13,311 nt of DNA, from contig CALATR010000827.1 in NCBI GenBank assembly GCA_937891875.1, forward strand, positions 1 through 13,311. The letters run 5' to 3'. The position numbers were made by a program, and so were the translations under genes. Numbering within the stretch: the first letter of the stretch is position 1; the number at the start of each line of letters is the position of its first letter. The stretch comes from an uncultured Pseudomonadota bacterium (GTDB lineage Bacteria > Myxococcota_A > UBA796 > GCA-2862545). The notes beneath the pieces are model-generated. The model was not told where the DNA came from, made no database searches, and saw only the letters and a list, made by a program, of their open reading frames with translations. This document shows, piece after piece, positions 1 to 7,059 of the stretch.

Positions 1-717
1 CAACATCTCTCGTCCTGACCCCGTCCCCCCACCCCACGCCCGCACCACCCCGACCCCCCCCGCCACCGTGTGCTCGTCCGCCACCACGTCCACCCCGATC
101 CCCACGTCCCCCGCCGCCTCCGCGGTCCGCGGCCCAATCGCGAACACGGTCACGCCCTCCCACGGCGGGGGGCAGTGCCGAGCCAGCCGCCGCGCCGCCG
201 AGCCCGACATGAGGACCACCGCGTCCACCGGCCAGACCGCCGCGAGGGCCTCCCCTGCTCCGCTCGGCTCGACGTTGTCGTACGCAACCACGTCCTCGAC
301 CACCGCGCCCGTGGCCCGCAAGCCCTCCAGCGTGCCCGGACTCGCCACCGCCGCCCGGGGGTAGAGCACGGTCTGACCGCTCCGATCCCCGAGCGCCTCG
401 GCCAGGTCCGCCGCGGTCGCCCTTGCCGGCACCAGGTCCACCGTCAGTCCCGCACGCTCGGCCGCCCTGGCGGTCGCCGGGCCCACCGCGGCGATCCACG
501 CCGGTCGTACGCTCACATCCCGCAGCACGCCGACCACCGCGGCCGACGTGAGCACCCAGCCGTCGTGCCCCCGCGCCGCCGTCGCCGCCACCTGCTCCGG
601 GTAGGACACGCGCTGCACCAGGGGCACCAGCACGGGCTGCATGCCCAGCGCTCGGATCGGCGCGGCCAGGGCCTCGGCGTCCGCAGCCGCCCGGGTGATC
701 AGCACCCGGCAGGTCAC
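1..717 (-). CDS. hemD: Uroporphyrinogen-III synthase (HemD), C-terminus cut by window edge
   Basis: Cyclises hydroxymethylbilane to uroporphyrinogen III with inversion of ring D, a cytosolic step in haem synthesis. The frame is open from GTG at 717 to base 1, giving 239 residues without a stop. The family is usually about 250 residues, so only a few are missing. This is a poorly conserved family, but several landmarks are visible: an N-terminal VLITR strand, a GWVLTSAAVV segment (the usual W-x-x-FTS-x-N-x-V), AVGPATARAAE (the usual AVG-x-x-TA), a VVAYDNVEP strand leading into the second domain, VVLMSGSAARRL, and a final AIGPRTAEAA. The start overlaps the stop of the upstream methyltransferase as GTGA and has no good Shine-Dalgarno of its own, so translation is probably coupled. 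The last 20 or so codons (bases 1-70) are C-rich low-complexity DNA. Confidence is high because hemC and hemA lie nearby on the same strand. Confidence 0.88.
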   Translation of the reverse strand, partial: MTCRVLITRAAADAEALAAPIRALGMQPVLVPLVQRVSYPEQVAATAARGHDGWVLTSAAVVGVLRDVSVRPAWIAAVGPATARAAERAGLTVDLVPARATAADLAEALGDRSGQTVLYPRAAVASPGTLEGLRATGAVVEDVVAYDNVEPSGAGEALAAVWPVDAVVLMSGSAARRLARHCPPPWEGVTVFAIGPRTAEAAGDVGIGVDVVADEHTVAGGVGVVRAWGGGTGSGREML

Positions 718-1448
718 GTCCGACGCCCGATGAGCAGACCCCGGCCGTCCATCAGGCCATCCGGCTCGAAACGGGCGTCGAAACCTGCATCCTGAAAGGC
801 ACTCACCAGCACCTCGTGGGGGCAGAGCCACAGCTCGTGGTGGTCGACGTAATGGCGCACGGGCTGGCCGCGCTCGACGACGAGCCAGTGCATGTCCATC
901 ACCGACACGCCGCGGTGGGTCTGGGCGACCGTCGCGCGGACCAGCTTGAGGTCCTCGCTGTCGTAGGTCTGCACGCTCGGTCGGCCGTCGTGCCAGGCCT
1001 CTGGGGTGAACCAGGGCTCGACGAGCACGACGCCACCGGGACGCACCGCCGCCGCGAAGCGCGCCGCACTCGCCCGCAGGGACGCCTCGTCCAGCAGGTA
1101 GCCGATGGACGAGAAGAGACAGACGACCGCATCGAAGGGCTCTCTCACGGAGAACTCGGTGAGTTCGGCGTCCCACAGCCGCACCCCGGGCAGCTTGTCC
1201 ATCGCCACCGCGAGCATGGAGAGGCTGCCGTCGAAGCCCGCCACGTCGAACCACTCGCGCAGGTGAACGAGGTGCGCTCCGGTCCCGCACGCCGCGTCCA
1301 GCACCCGACCGCCGTCCGCGACACCCTCCCGGCGGAGCACGTCGCGGACGCGCTCGGACTCGGCCCGGTAGTCCTTCCACCAGTAGAGCCGGTCGTAGTA
1401 GCCGGCCAGCTCGGCGTAGCCGCCTGCCTCGTAGGCGTTGTCGCTCAC
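714..1448 (-). CDS. SAM-dependent methyltransferase, sugar N,N-dimethyltransferase (DesVI/TylM1)-like
   Basis: A 244-residue class I methyltransferase. The SAM-binding motif I is VLDAACGTG at residues 49-57, preceded by an N-terminal YYDRLYWWKDY segment and followed by AGFDGSLSML (70-79). The FSSIGYL block (112-118) and VVLVEPWFTPE (140-150), then a late GLLIG strand, recall from memory the dTDP-3-amino-sugar N,N-dimethyltransferases TylM1 and DesVI of macrolide pathways, which share FSSxGYL and VEPW. The substrate here is unknown: no amino-sugar genes are in view. It starts at GTG 1448, overlapping the stop of the ketoacyl synthase by GTGA, with GGAGG at 1453-1457 four bases upstream. Its own stop overlaps hemD. 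The methyltransferase class is certain; the aminosugar specificity is inference. Confidence 0.85.
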   Translation of the reverse strand: MSDNAYEAGGYAELAGYYDRLYWWKDYRAESERVRDVLRREGVADGGRVLDAACGTGAHLVHLREWFDVAGFDGSLSMLAVAMDKLPGVRLWDAELTEFSVREPFDAVVCLFSSIGYLLDEASLRASAARFAAAVRPGGVVLVEPWFTPEAWHDGRPSVQTYDSEDLKLVRATVAQTHRGVSVMDMHWLVVERGQPVRHYVDHHELWLCPHEVLVSAFQDAGFDARFEPDGLMDGRGLLIGRRT

Positions 1449-2668
1449 GGCGCCTCCAGCACCAGGGTCGCGTTCGTGCCGCCGAAGCCGAAGCTGTTCG
1501 ACAGGGCCAGGGTGCCCGACAGCGCGGTCGTCGACAACAGCGGCGGGTGCGCCTGAAGCTCCGGATCGACCGCCCCTTCCAGCCGGCAGCCCGGCGCGAG
1601 CCCTTCCGCCAGAAAAGCCAGGGTGATCGCCGCTTCCACCGATCCCGCCGCCGAGACCATGTGGCCGGTGTAGCCCTTGGTCGAGCTGTAGGGAACGTCG
1701 CCGAGCACCGCGCGCAGGGCGTGCACCTCCTCGATGTCACCGGCCGGCGTCGAGGTCGCGTGGGTGTTGACGTAGGCCACGTCCGCCGCATCCACCCCCG
1801 CGTGCCGCAGCGCCGCCCGCATCGAGCGCGCCGCGCCGTCGCGGGAGGGCTGGACCATCTCCCCTTCCCCGTCCGAGGACGCGCCCCAGCCCCGCAGCAC
1901 GCCGAGGATGGCAGCCCCCCGCGCCTCGGCGGACGCCCGGGTCTCGAGCACCAGCATGCCCGCCCCCTCGCCGAAGATGAAGCCCGCCCGGTCCGCTGCG
2001 TACGGTCGCGAGGCCGTGTCCGGCGTGCCGTCCGCGTCGGCGCAGTACGCGCGCATGGCGTCGAAGCCCGCGTGGAAGTGGATGTCGACCGACTCGCACC
2101 CGCCGACCAGCGCGCGCTCGGCCAGCCCGTCGCGGATCATGCCCGCGCCCACGATCAGGTTCCACGCGCCGCCCGCGCAGGCCGCCGCGATCGACGCCGA
2201 CGGCCCGCGGGTCCGCAGCACGTTCACCAGGTTGGCCGACACCGTGGACGCCATCAGCCGCGGCACCACCGTCGGCCGCAGCCGCCGCGCGCTGCCGTGC
2301 ACCCGCAGCCGCTCCCCCACCTCCTCGTGGGTCGCGGTGTCACCGGCGCCTGCACCCACGATCACCGCCAGCTCGCGGTCCCCGACCAGGTCCGCCTGGG
2401 CCAGCGCCTCCCTGGCCGCCACCAGCGCCATGCGCGAGGCCGACCCCATGAAGCGGCTCTGCTTGCGGGTGATGCCCAGCGCCTCGTCCGCCAGCACCTC
2501 CTCCGGGATCAGCCCCACCCGGGTGCACCGGCAACCCACGTCGACCGCCCGCGCGTACGGGTCGAACGGCCGACCGCGCCCCGCGCGCAGAGCACCGAGG
2601 GTCTCGTCCCGTCTCCCCAGGTGGGTCAGCATGCCCGTCCCGGTGATGACGATCGCATCGTGCCTCAC
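1445..2668 (-). CDS. Beta-ketoacyl-ACP synthase, FabB/FabF (KAS I/II)-like
   Basis: Condensing enzyme of the thiolase fold, extending an acyl chain with malonyl-ACP. Counted from GTG 2674, the catalytic triad is visible: nucleophile Cys166 in SIAAACAGG, His305 in VNTHATSTPAGD, His338 in TKGYTGHMVSAAG, plus the terminal SNSFGFGGTNATL signature of KAS I/II. The length of about 407 residues is normal. The start GTG at 2668 is preferred because GGAGG (2674-2678) lies five bases upstream; the in-frame GTG at 2674 overlaps that Shine-Dalgarno and would add two residues. The His block reads HATSTP rather than the more usual HGTSTP, and the second reads GHMVSAAG rather than GHLLGAAG. It is the first gene of the KAS-methyltransferase-hemD operon, and no acyl carrier protein gene is adjacent. 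It could serve fatty acid synthesis or a small secondary pathway, so no fab symbol is assigned. Confidence 0.92.
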   Translation of the reverse strand: MRHDAIVITGTGMLTHLGRRDETLGALRAGRGRPFDPYARAVDVGCRCTRVGLIPEEVLADEALGITRKQSRFMGSASRMALVAAREALAQADLVGDRELAVIVGAGAGDTATHEEVGERLRVHGSARRLRPTVVPRLMASTVSANLVNVLRTRGPSASIAAACAGGAWNLIVGAGMIRDGLAERALVGGCESVDIHFHAGFDAMRAYCADADGTPDTASRPYAADRAGFIFGEGAGMLVLETRASAEARGAAILGVLRGWGASSDGEGEMVQPSRDGAARSMRAALRHAGVDAADVAYVNTHATSTPAGDIEEVHALRAVLGDVPYSSTKGYTGHMVSAAGSVEAAITLAFLAEGLAPGCRLEGAVDPELQAHPPLLSTTALSGTLALSNSFGFGGTNATLVLEAP

Positions 2669-2673
2669 CCGCA

Positions 2674-2692
2674 CCTCCAGACGGGGCGGAGG
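2674..2692 (-). promoter_or_regulatory. Possible hairpin covering the KAS ribosome binding site
   Basis: On the minus strand CCTCC (2688-2692) can pair with the GGAGG Shine-Dalgarno (2674-2678) of the ketoacyl synthase gene across a nine-base loop. The pairing is only five base pairs and C/G-rich complementarity is common at this base composition, so a role in holding back translation is speculative. Confidence 0.2.
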
Positions 2693-2765
2693 CTACCAGA
2701 GGCGCGGGCTGTGGCGTGCGCTCGACGCGGACTGCGGTAGGGGGTCGGCCACCCCGCGAGGTCCC

Positions 2766-3596
2766 GTGCTGATCCTGGTCTGGAACGTGCTGTGGCCCGC
2801 CCTGCTCGCCGGCGCCGTCGCCGTGCTCGTCACCGTCGCCATCGAGCGCTTCGGCGGCGTGCTGGGCGGCATCCTCGGCACCCTGCCCACCACCATCGTG
2901 CCCGCGTCCCTGGGCCTGTGGGACGGCGATCCCGCTGCCTTCGCCCAGACCATGGGCGCCGTGCCCGCGGGCATGCTGCTCAACGCGGGCTTCCTCTACC
3001 TGTGGCGCATCCTCCCCCCGCTCCTCCCCGCCGGACAGCCCCTCGGCGTGCGCCTCACCTGGATGACCGGCATCTCCCTCGCCGCCTGGGCCGTCGCCGC
3101 CCTCACCCTGACGCTCACCCTGGGGCGCCTCGGCGGCTGGACCGTCGTGGTCGGCATCGTCACCACCGTCGCCATCATCGGCGTCGGCATGGCCGCCACC
3201 TTCACCCCCCGCCCCGCTCCCCGCGGCAGCCGCAAGGTCGGTCCGACCACCCTCATCCTCCGGGGAGCCCTCGCCGCCGGCGCCATCGCGGTCGCCGTGC
3301 TGCTCAAGGACGCGGGCGGCCCAGTCGCCGCAGGCATGGCCAGCGTGTTCCCGGCCATCTTCGTCACGACCATGGTCAGCCTCTGGCTCGCGCAGGGAGA
3401 GGCCGTGCCCGCCGGCGCCGTCGGCCCGATGATGCTCGGCTCGTCCTCGGTCGCCAGCTTCGCGCTCCTCGCCGCGCTGGTCTACCCGTTCACCGGTCCG
3501 TGGCTCGGCGTGCTCGTCGCCTGGCCGCTCACCCTGGTGACCACCACCCTGCCCGCCTACGCCTGGCTCCGCCTGAGACCCGCACCCACCGGCTGA
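2766..3596 (+). CDS. Polytopic membrane protein with internal duplication, unknown function
   Basis: A 276-residue, strongly hydrophobic protein with roughly eight or nine predicted membrane spans and no soluble domain. It has two related halves: residues 27-52 carry a GG-x10-P pattern ending in LGLW, and residues 181-207 carry GG-x11-P ending in VSLW, each followed by an acidic residue, a V-PAG motif and another span. A basic loop (149-157, PRPAPRGSRK) separates the halves. Two-repeat membrane proteins of this size are often transporters, but I do not recognise the family and name no substrate. GTG 2766 is preferred, with GAGG four bases upstream and a hydrophobic N-terminus straight after; GTG 2787 is an alternative. 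It diverges from the ketoacyl synthase gene (97 bases) and converges with hemC (22 bases, no terminator seen). It is the only plus-strand gene within the hem region. Confidence 0.8.
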   Translation: MLILVWNVLWPALLAGAVAVLVTVAIERFGGVLGGILGTLPTTIVPASLGLWDGDPAAFAQTMGAVPAGMLLNAGFLYLWRILPPLLPAGQPLGVRLTWMTGISLAAWAVAALTLTLTLGRLGGWTVVVGIVTTVAIIGVGMAATFTPRPAPRGSRKVGPTTLILRGALAAGAIAVAVLLKDAGGPVAAGMASVFPAIFVTTMVSLWLAQGEAVPAGAVGPMMLGSSSVASFALLAALVYPFTGPWLGVLVAWPLTLVTTTLPAYAWLRLRPAPTG

Positions 3597-3618
3597 TCCC
3601 CCCGCTCGAACCCGTCGT

Positions 3619-4497
3619 TCAGTCCTGCATCACCTGGCGCGCGACCTCCGCACCCAGGGACACCGCGTCTGCCAGCGCGCCCCGGACCTCCGCGTGGCGG
3701 ATCCCGCCATCCACCTCTGGCGCGTAGCGTCCGCGCACCCACAGCCGACCGTCGACGACCTCGGCAAAGCAGGCCGCCGGCACCGAGCAGCCTCCCGAGA
3801 TCGTCGCCAGGAAGCTCCGTTCTGCGTCGACCGCCGCCGCCGTGGGCGGGGGATGGATCGCCGCCAGGGCCGCGTGGACCTCCTGCCGATCGAGCCGGAT
3901 CTGCAGGGCCAGCGCCCCCTGTCCGACCGCGGGCAGCACGACATCGGTCGCCAGGGCCTCGCTCACGTCGTCCGAGCGCCCGAGCCGGGCCAGCCCCGCC
4001 GCCGCGAGCACGATGGCGTCGTACTCCCCGGCGCGCTGCTTGTTGATCCGCGTGTCCACGTTCCCGCGGATCCCTCGGATGTCCAGGTCCGGGCGCACCG
4101 CGGCGATCTGGCGTGCCCGACGCAGCGAGCCCGTGCCCAGCACCGCCCCCTGCGGCAGCGCCGCCAGGGTCGAGCCCACCAGCACGTCCCGAGGGTCTAC
4201 GCGCTCGGGCACCGCAGCAAAGCCGAGGCCCTCGGGCTGCTCGGTGGGCATGTCCTTCATCGAGTGCACCGCGAAGTCGACGCTGCCCTCGAGCAGCGCC
4301 TCCTCGAGCTCCTTCGTGAACAGCCCCTTGCCCCCCACCTCGGCGAGGGGACGGTCCTGCACCCGGTCACCGCGGGTGGAGATGATGACCAGCTCCACCG
4401 GGCGACCGCTCGCGGCGGTGATGGCGTCGGCCACCTGCTGGGACTGGGCGCGGGCCAGCAGGCTCCCACGGGTTGCCAGGCGCAACGGCTCGCTCAT
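3619..4497 (-). CDS. hemC: Porphobilinogen deaminase (hydroxymethylbilane synthase)
   Basis: Polymerises four porphobilinogen molecules into hydroxymethylbilane, using a dipyrromethane cofactor bound to a cysteine. At 292 residues it is slightly short of the usual 300-315. Motifs in order: RLATRGSLLARAQ (6-18); KGLFTKELE (57-65); VHSMKDMPTE (77-86), including the catalytic aspartate Asp82; GSLRRARQ (123-130); RGIRGNVDTRINK (141-153); VGQGALALQIR (191-201); and ISGGCSVPAA (233-242), with Cys237 as the cofactor attachment site. The usual REDPRD block is present as PERVDPRD. It starts at ATG 4497, overlapping the hemA stop as ATGA. A strong AAGGAGG (4505-4511) seven bases upstream lies inside the last hemA codons, so the two genes are cotranscribed and coupled. 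hemD, normally next, is instead displaced more than 2.8 kb downstream. Confidence 0.97.
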   Translation of the reverse strand: MSEPLRLATRGSLLARAQSQQVADAITAASGRPVELVIISTRGDRVQDRPLAEVGGKGLFTKELEEALLEGSVDFAVHSMKDMPTEQPEGLGFAAVPERVDPRDVLVGSTLAALPQGAVLGTGSLRRARQIAAVRPDLDIRGIRGNVDTRINKQRAGEYDAIVLAAAGLARLGRSDDVSEALATDVVLPAVGQGALALQIRLDRQEVHAALAAIHPPPTAAAVDAERSFLATISGGCSVPAACFAEVVDGRLWVRGRYAPEVDGGIRHAEVRGALADAVSLGAEVARQVMQD

Positions 4498-5765
4498 CGC
4501 TCGTCCTCCTTCCAGGCGCCCAGCAGGTACTCCAGCCGCAGCGCGTCGCCCTCCTGGGCGGCCTCGTGGATGCCCCGCAGCGGATCGTGCAGGATCTTCT
4601 TCACCAATGCCTTGGTCAGGGCGTCCAGCTGTTCCTGCTGCTCGGGATCGAGCGACTCGATCAGCTTCTGGCTGCGGGCCAGCTCGACCTGACGCAGCTG
4701 CTCCGCCTTCTGGGTGATGACGCCGATCCGCGGACCGATCTCCACCCGGGCGAGGGACTGCACGAAGCGCATCGCCTCGCCCTTGACCACGTCCTCGGCA
4801 CTCTGGCGCGCCTTCTCCCGCGCCGCGAGCCCCTCCTCGACCACCTGCTTGAGGTCGTCCACGTTGAAGAGGTAGGCACCGTCGAGGTCGTCGATGGCGG
4901 GCTCGATGTTGCGCGGCACCGAGAGGTCGACCAGGAACAGGGGCGCGTAACGCCGCCTGCGAAGCGCCTTTCGGACCATCTGGCGGGTCACGATCGGCTC
5001 CGTCGCACCGGTCGCGGTGATGACCACGTCCACCCGCGGCAGGTACTCCTCGAAGCGATCCCAGGCGATCGGCGTGGCGCCGTAGCGATCCGCCGTCTCG
5101 ACCGCGCGCTGGTAGGTCCGGTTGGCGATCACCAGCTCCTCGAGCCCCGCCGTCTGCAGGGCGTGGCCGACCTGCTGGCCCATCTCGCCCACGCCCAGCA
5201 GCAGGGCGCGGCGTCCGTCGAGATCACCGAAGATCTGCAGCGCGAGATCCACCCCGGCGTTGCCAACGCCGACCCGGAAGCGCCCGATGTCGGTCTCGGA
5301 GCGGACCCGCTTGGCCACATGGAGCGTGCGGCGGGAGAGTGCCGACAGCACCCGCCCCATCGCCGCGTGGTCCTCGGCGAGGCGCACCGCGTCCTTCACC
5401 TGCCCGAGGATCTGCGGCTCGCCGACGACCAGGGAGTCCAGCGAGCTCGCCACCCGGAACAGGTGCTGGATGGCGTCGATGCCCTCGTGCTGGAACAGGA
5501 AGCGGTCGACGTCCTCGCCCTTGGGTCCTCGAAAGCTCCGAAACCAGCTGCGGACTCCGGTGGCGCCGCCCTCCCCGGGCACCGCGTACAGCTCCACCCG
5601 GTTGCAGGTGGACACGATCAACGCCTCCTCCACCAGCCCCCGCTCGCGCAGCAGGGAGAGGTGGCGGGCGACGCCTTCCTCGTCCAGCGCCAGCCGCTCG
5701 CGCACCTCCACCGGAGCGGTGTGGTGGTTGACCCCGAGCGCCACGATGCGAACGTCAGGGGCCAT
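4494..5765 (-). CDS. hemA: Glutamyl-tRNA reductase
   Basis: NADPH-dependent reduction of glutamyl-tRNA(Glu) to glutamate-1-semialdehyde, the first committed step of the C5 pathway. It has 423 residues, a normal length. Domain order: an N-terminal catalytic domain with GVNHHTAPVEVRERLA (11-26), nucleophile Cys54 in STCNRVELY, and SLDSLVVGEPQILGQVKDA (108-126); a Rossmann NADPH-binding domain with GVGEMG (191-196), IANRT and VVITATGA; then NVDDL (301-305) and a helical dimerisation tail rich in Glu, Gln and Arg. Minor departures from common sequence are FLVDLSVPRNIEP where many read IDIAVPRDI, and VGNAGVDLA after the KRVRSET helix. ATG 5765 overlaps the end of the HemX-like gene by 11 bases and lacks a strong Shine-Dalgarno. 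Regulation, for example by the haem-sensitive N-terminus known in other HemA proteins, cannot be judged here. Confidence 0.97.
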   Translation of the reverse strand: MAPDVRIVALGVNHHTAPVEVRERLALDEEGVARHLSLLRERGLVEEALIVSTCNRVELYAVPGEGGATGVRSWFRSFRGPKGEDVDRFLFQHEGIDAIQHLFRVASSLDSLVVGEPQILGQVKDAVRLAEDHAAMGRVLSALSRRTLHVAKRVRSETDIGRFRVGVGNAGVDLALQIFGDLDGRRALLLGVGEMGQQVGHALQTAGLEELVIANRTYQRAVETADRYGATPIAWDRFEEYLPRVDVVITATGATEPIVTRQMVRKALRRRRYAPLFLVDLSVPRNIEPAIDDLDGAYLFNVDDLKQVVEEGLAAREKARQSAEDVVKGEAMRFVQSLARVEIGPRIGVITQKAEQLRQVELARSQKLIESLDPEQQEQLDALTKALVKKILHDPLRGIHEAAQEGDALRLEYLLGAWKEDER

Positions 5766-6570
5766 AGGCGTGCCACCCCTGGACGACGAAGTTCAGCACC
5801 AGCATCGAGAAGATGAGGCCCGAGAAGCCGACAATGGAGAACAGCGCCGACCAGCGACCCCGCCAGCCCGCGACCAGGCGCACCTGCAGGGCGATGCCGT
5901 ACCAGGCCCAGATCACCAGCGTCAGCAGGACCTTGGGGTCGAAGAAGAAGGGCTCGGTCAGGCTGGCAGCGGCCCAGGCCCCGCCCGCGGCGATCCCGAG
6001 GGTCAGGAACGCAAAGCCGAAGAGCGTGGACCGAAACTGGATGCGGTCCAGCACCTCGAGGCTGGGCAGGCGCTTGAGCGCCGCGAGGTTCTTCTTGCCC
6101 TTCAGCCGGGAGCGCACGAACAGGAACATCACGCCGACCGCGGCGGACAGGGAGAAGCCGCCCAGCCCGGCGAAGATGAGCCCGAGATGCAGCGGCAGCC
6201 AGGGCGACGACCCGCCGGTCTCGGCGAGCGCGGACACGGTCTTGTGCGGCACGACCATGCCCGTCGCGAGCACCACGACCGACAGCGGCGCCAGCAGCAG
6301 GCCCAGGGAGCGCAGCCGATCCGAGGCGCCCACGATGACGTAGGCGACCATCATGCCGAGGGCAGCCGCGGACAGCGCCTCCGGGAAACCCGGCGTTCCA
6401 CCCCGCCAGAGCGCCGCTCCAACCAGCGTCAGCAGGTGCACCGCCGTGCCGATGAGCGCCACGGTCCGGCCGTGGGTCCGCACCCACGCCCCCAGCGCCT
6501 TCGGGATCAGGTGATCCAGGGCCAGGATGGCGTACAGGACGATCGGTACGAGGTAGGGAAGGCGCTCCAT
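5755..6570 (-). CDS. HemX/CcsA-family cytochrome c assembly-type membrane protein
   Basis: A 271-residue integral membrane protein with about eight spans. Features typical of the CcsA/CcmC/HemX superfamily are conserved histidines in spans (AVHLLTL around His45, WLPLHLGLIFAGL around His128, His267 near the C-terminus), a central basic loop (RSRLKGKKN, 153-161) followed by LEVLDRIQFRSTLFGFAFLTLGIAAGGAWA, and a FFFDPKVLLTLVIWAWYG segment in the place of the tryptophan-rich haem-handling loop. The canonical WG-x-x-W-x-WD run is degenerate here, which favours HemX over a true CcsA haem exporter. HemX is commonly encoded beside hemA and affects HemA levels in Bacillus subtilis. The ATG at 6570 is the only good start, but no clear Shine-Dalgarno precedes it. 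It overlaps hemA downstream and lies 50 bases after trxA. Confidence 0.88.
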   Translation of the reverse strand: MERLPYLVPIVLYAILALDHLIPKALGAWVRTHGRTVALIGTAVHLLTLVGAALWRGGTPGFPEALSAAALGMMVAYVIVGASDRLRSLGLLLAPLSVVVLATGMVVPHKTVSALAETGGSSPWLPLHLGLIFAGLGGFSLSAAVGVMFLFVRSRLKGKKNLAALKRLPSLEVLDRIQFRSTLFGFAFLTLGIAAGGAWAAASLTEPFFFDPKVLLTLVIWAWYGIALQVRLVAGWRGRWSALFSIVGFSGLIFSMLVLNFVVQGWHAYGP

Positions 6571-6620
6571 GAGCGGGGACGCCTAACCCAAGGAACCAAC
6601 CGAGCGAGGACCAGGCAGGA

Positions 6621-6950
6621 CTAGCCTACGTGGGGCTGGACCAGCTGCTGCAGCGCGCGGAGGCCACCACCGGCGCCCACCTTGCGACCGACCTCCTTGC
6701 CACCCTTCACCACGACCAGCGTCGGGATGTTGGTGACGCCGAAGTGCGCGGCGGTGCGGCGGTGGTTCTGCACGTCCACCTTCACCACCTTGAGCTTGCC
6801 ACCCTGCTCCTCGGCGAGCTGGTGCACCAGGGGGGAGATGGCCTTGCAGGGCGCACACCAGGTGGCCCAGAAGTCGATCAGGACCGGCGTGTCCGAGTCC
6901 AGGACCTCGGACTGGAAGTTGCTGTCGGTCACATCCATCACGTCGGCCAC
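6621..6950 (-). CDS. trxA: Thioredoxin
   Basis: Cytosolic thiol-disulfide oxidoreductase of 109 residues, the normal length, with no signal peptide. The N-terminal DVTDSNFQSEVL strand-helix, VLIDFWATWCAPC (23-35) and GVTNIPTLVVVKGGKEVGRKVGA (71-93, cis-proline Pro76) are typical. The active site is CAPC rather than the common CGPC. The stretch VDVQNHRRTAAHFGV replaces the usual VDENP-x-x-A-x-x-YGV. GTG 6950 follows GGAGG by four bases and matches the expected N-terminal length; GTG 6941 and ATG 6938 are in-frame alternatives. It is the first gene of the trxA-hemX-hemA-hemC run and diverges from the histidine kinase gene. With the HemX/CcsA-like gene downstream it could help in haem or cytochrome c thiol chemistry, but it looks like a general cytosolic thioredoxin. 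Confidence 0.96.
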   Translation of the reverse strand: MADVMDVTDSNFQSEVLDSDTPVLIDFWATWCAPCKAISPLVHQLAEEQGGKLKVVKVDVQNHRRTAAHFGVTNIPTLVVVKGGKEVGRKVGAGGGLRALQQLVQPHVG

Positions 6951-6999
6951 GGGACCTCCACTGGCTCACCACGGGTTGGTCCCCTCTCCTAGTCGCGCA

Positions 7000-7011
7000 G
7001 CCACGCGTGGC
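7000..7011. promoter_or_regulatory. Perfect 12-bp palindrome between trxA and the sensor kinase gene
   Basis: GCCACGCGTGGC is a perfect inverted repeat in the 120-base spacer between the divergent trxA (start 6950) and the hybrid kinase gene (start 7071). It has no loop, so it fits a site for a dimeric DNA-binding protein better than an RNA hairpin. No regulator gene is adjacent, and the palindrome is GC-rich like the genome, so chance cannot be ruled out. Confidence 0.35.
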
Positions 7012-7059
7012 AAGCATCCTGCCCCTCCACTGTGGTGCACCCGATCCGATGGAACACGT

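Noticed and set aside
1..70. C-rich low-complexity run at the left edge as a possible repeat or recombination site
   Set aside because: It lies within the open hemD frame and reads as the Gly/Val-rich C-terminus; no repeat unit is evident.
1908..2765. Long plus-strand open frame that extends the membrane protein upstream through the ketoacyl synthase
   Set aside because: It is antisense to an intact condensing enzyme, is Arg/Ser/Pro-rich with no domain pattern, and the membrane protein has its own start at 2766.
3597..3618. Terminator between the convergent membrane gene and hemC
   Set aside because: No inverted repeat or T-run can be drawn in the 22 bases.
6571..6620. Independent promoter or attenuator between trxA and the HemX-like gene
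   Set aside because: Only a short imperfect palindrome around TTGGTTCCTTGG is seen; no convincing -35/-10 pair or terminator stem.
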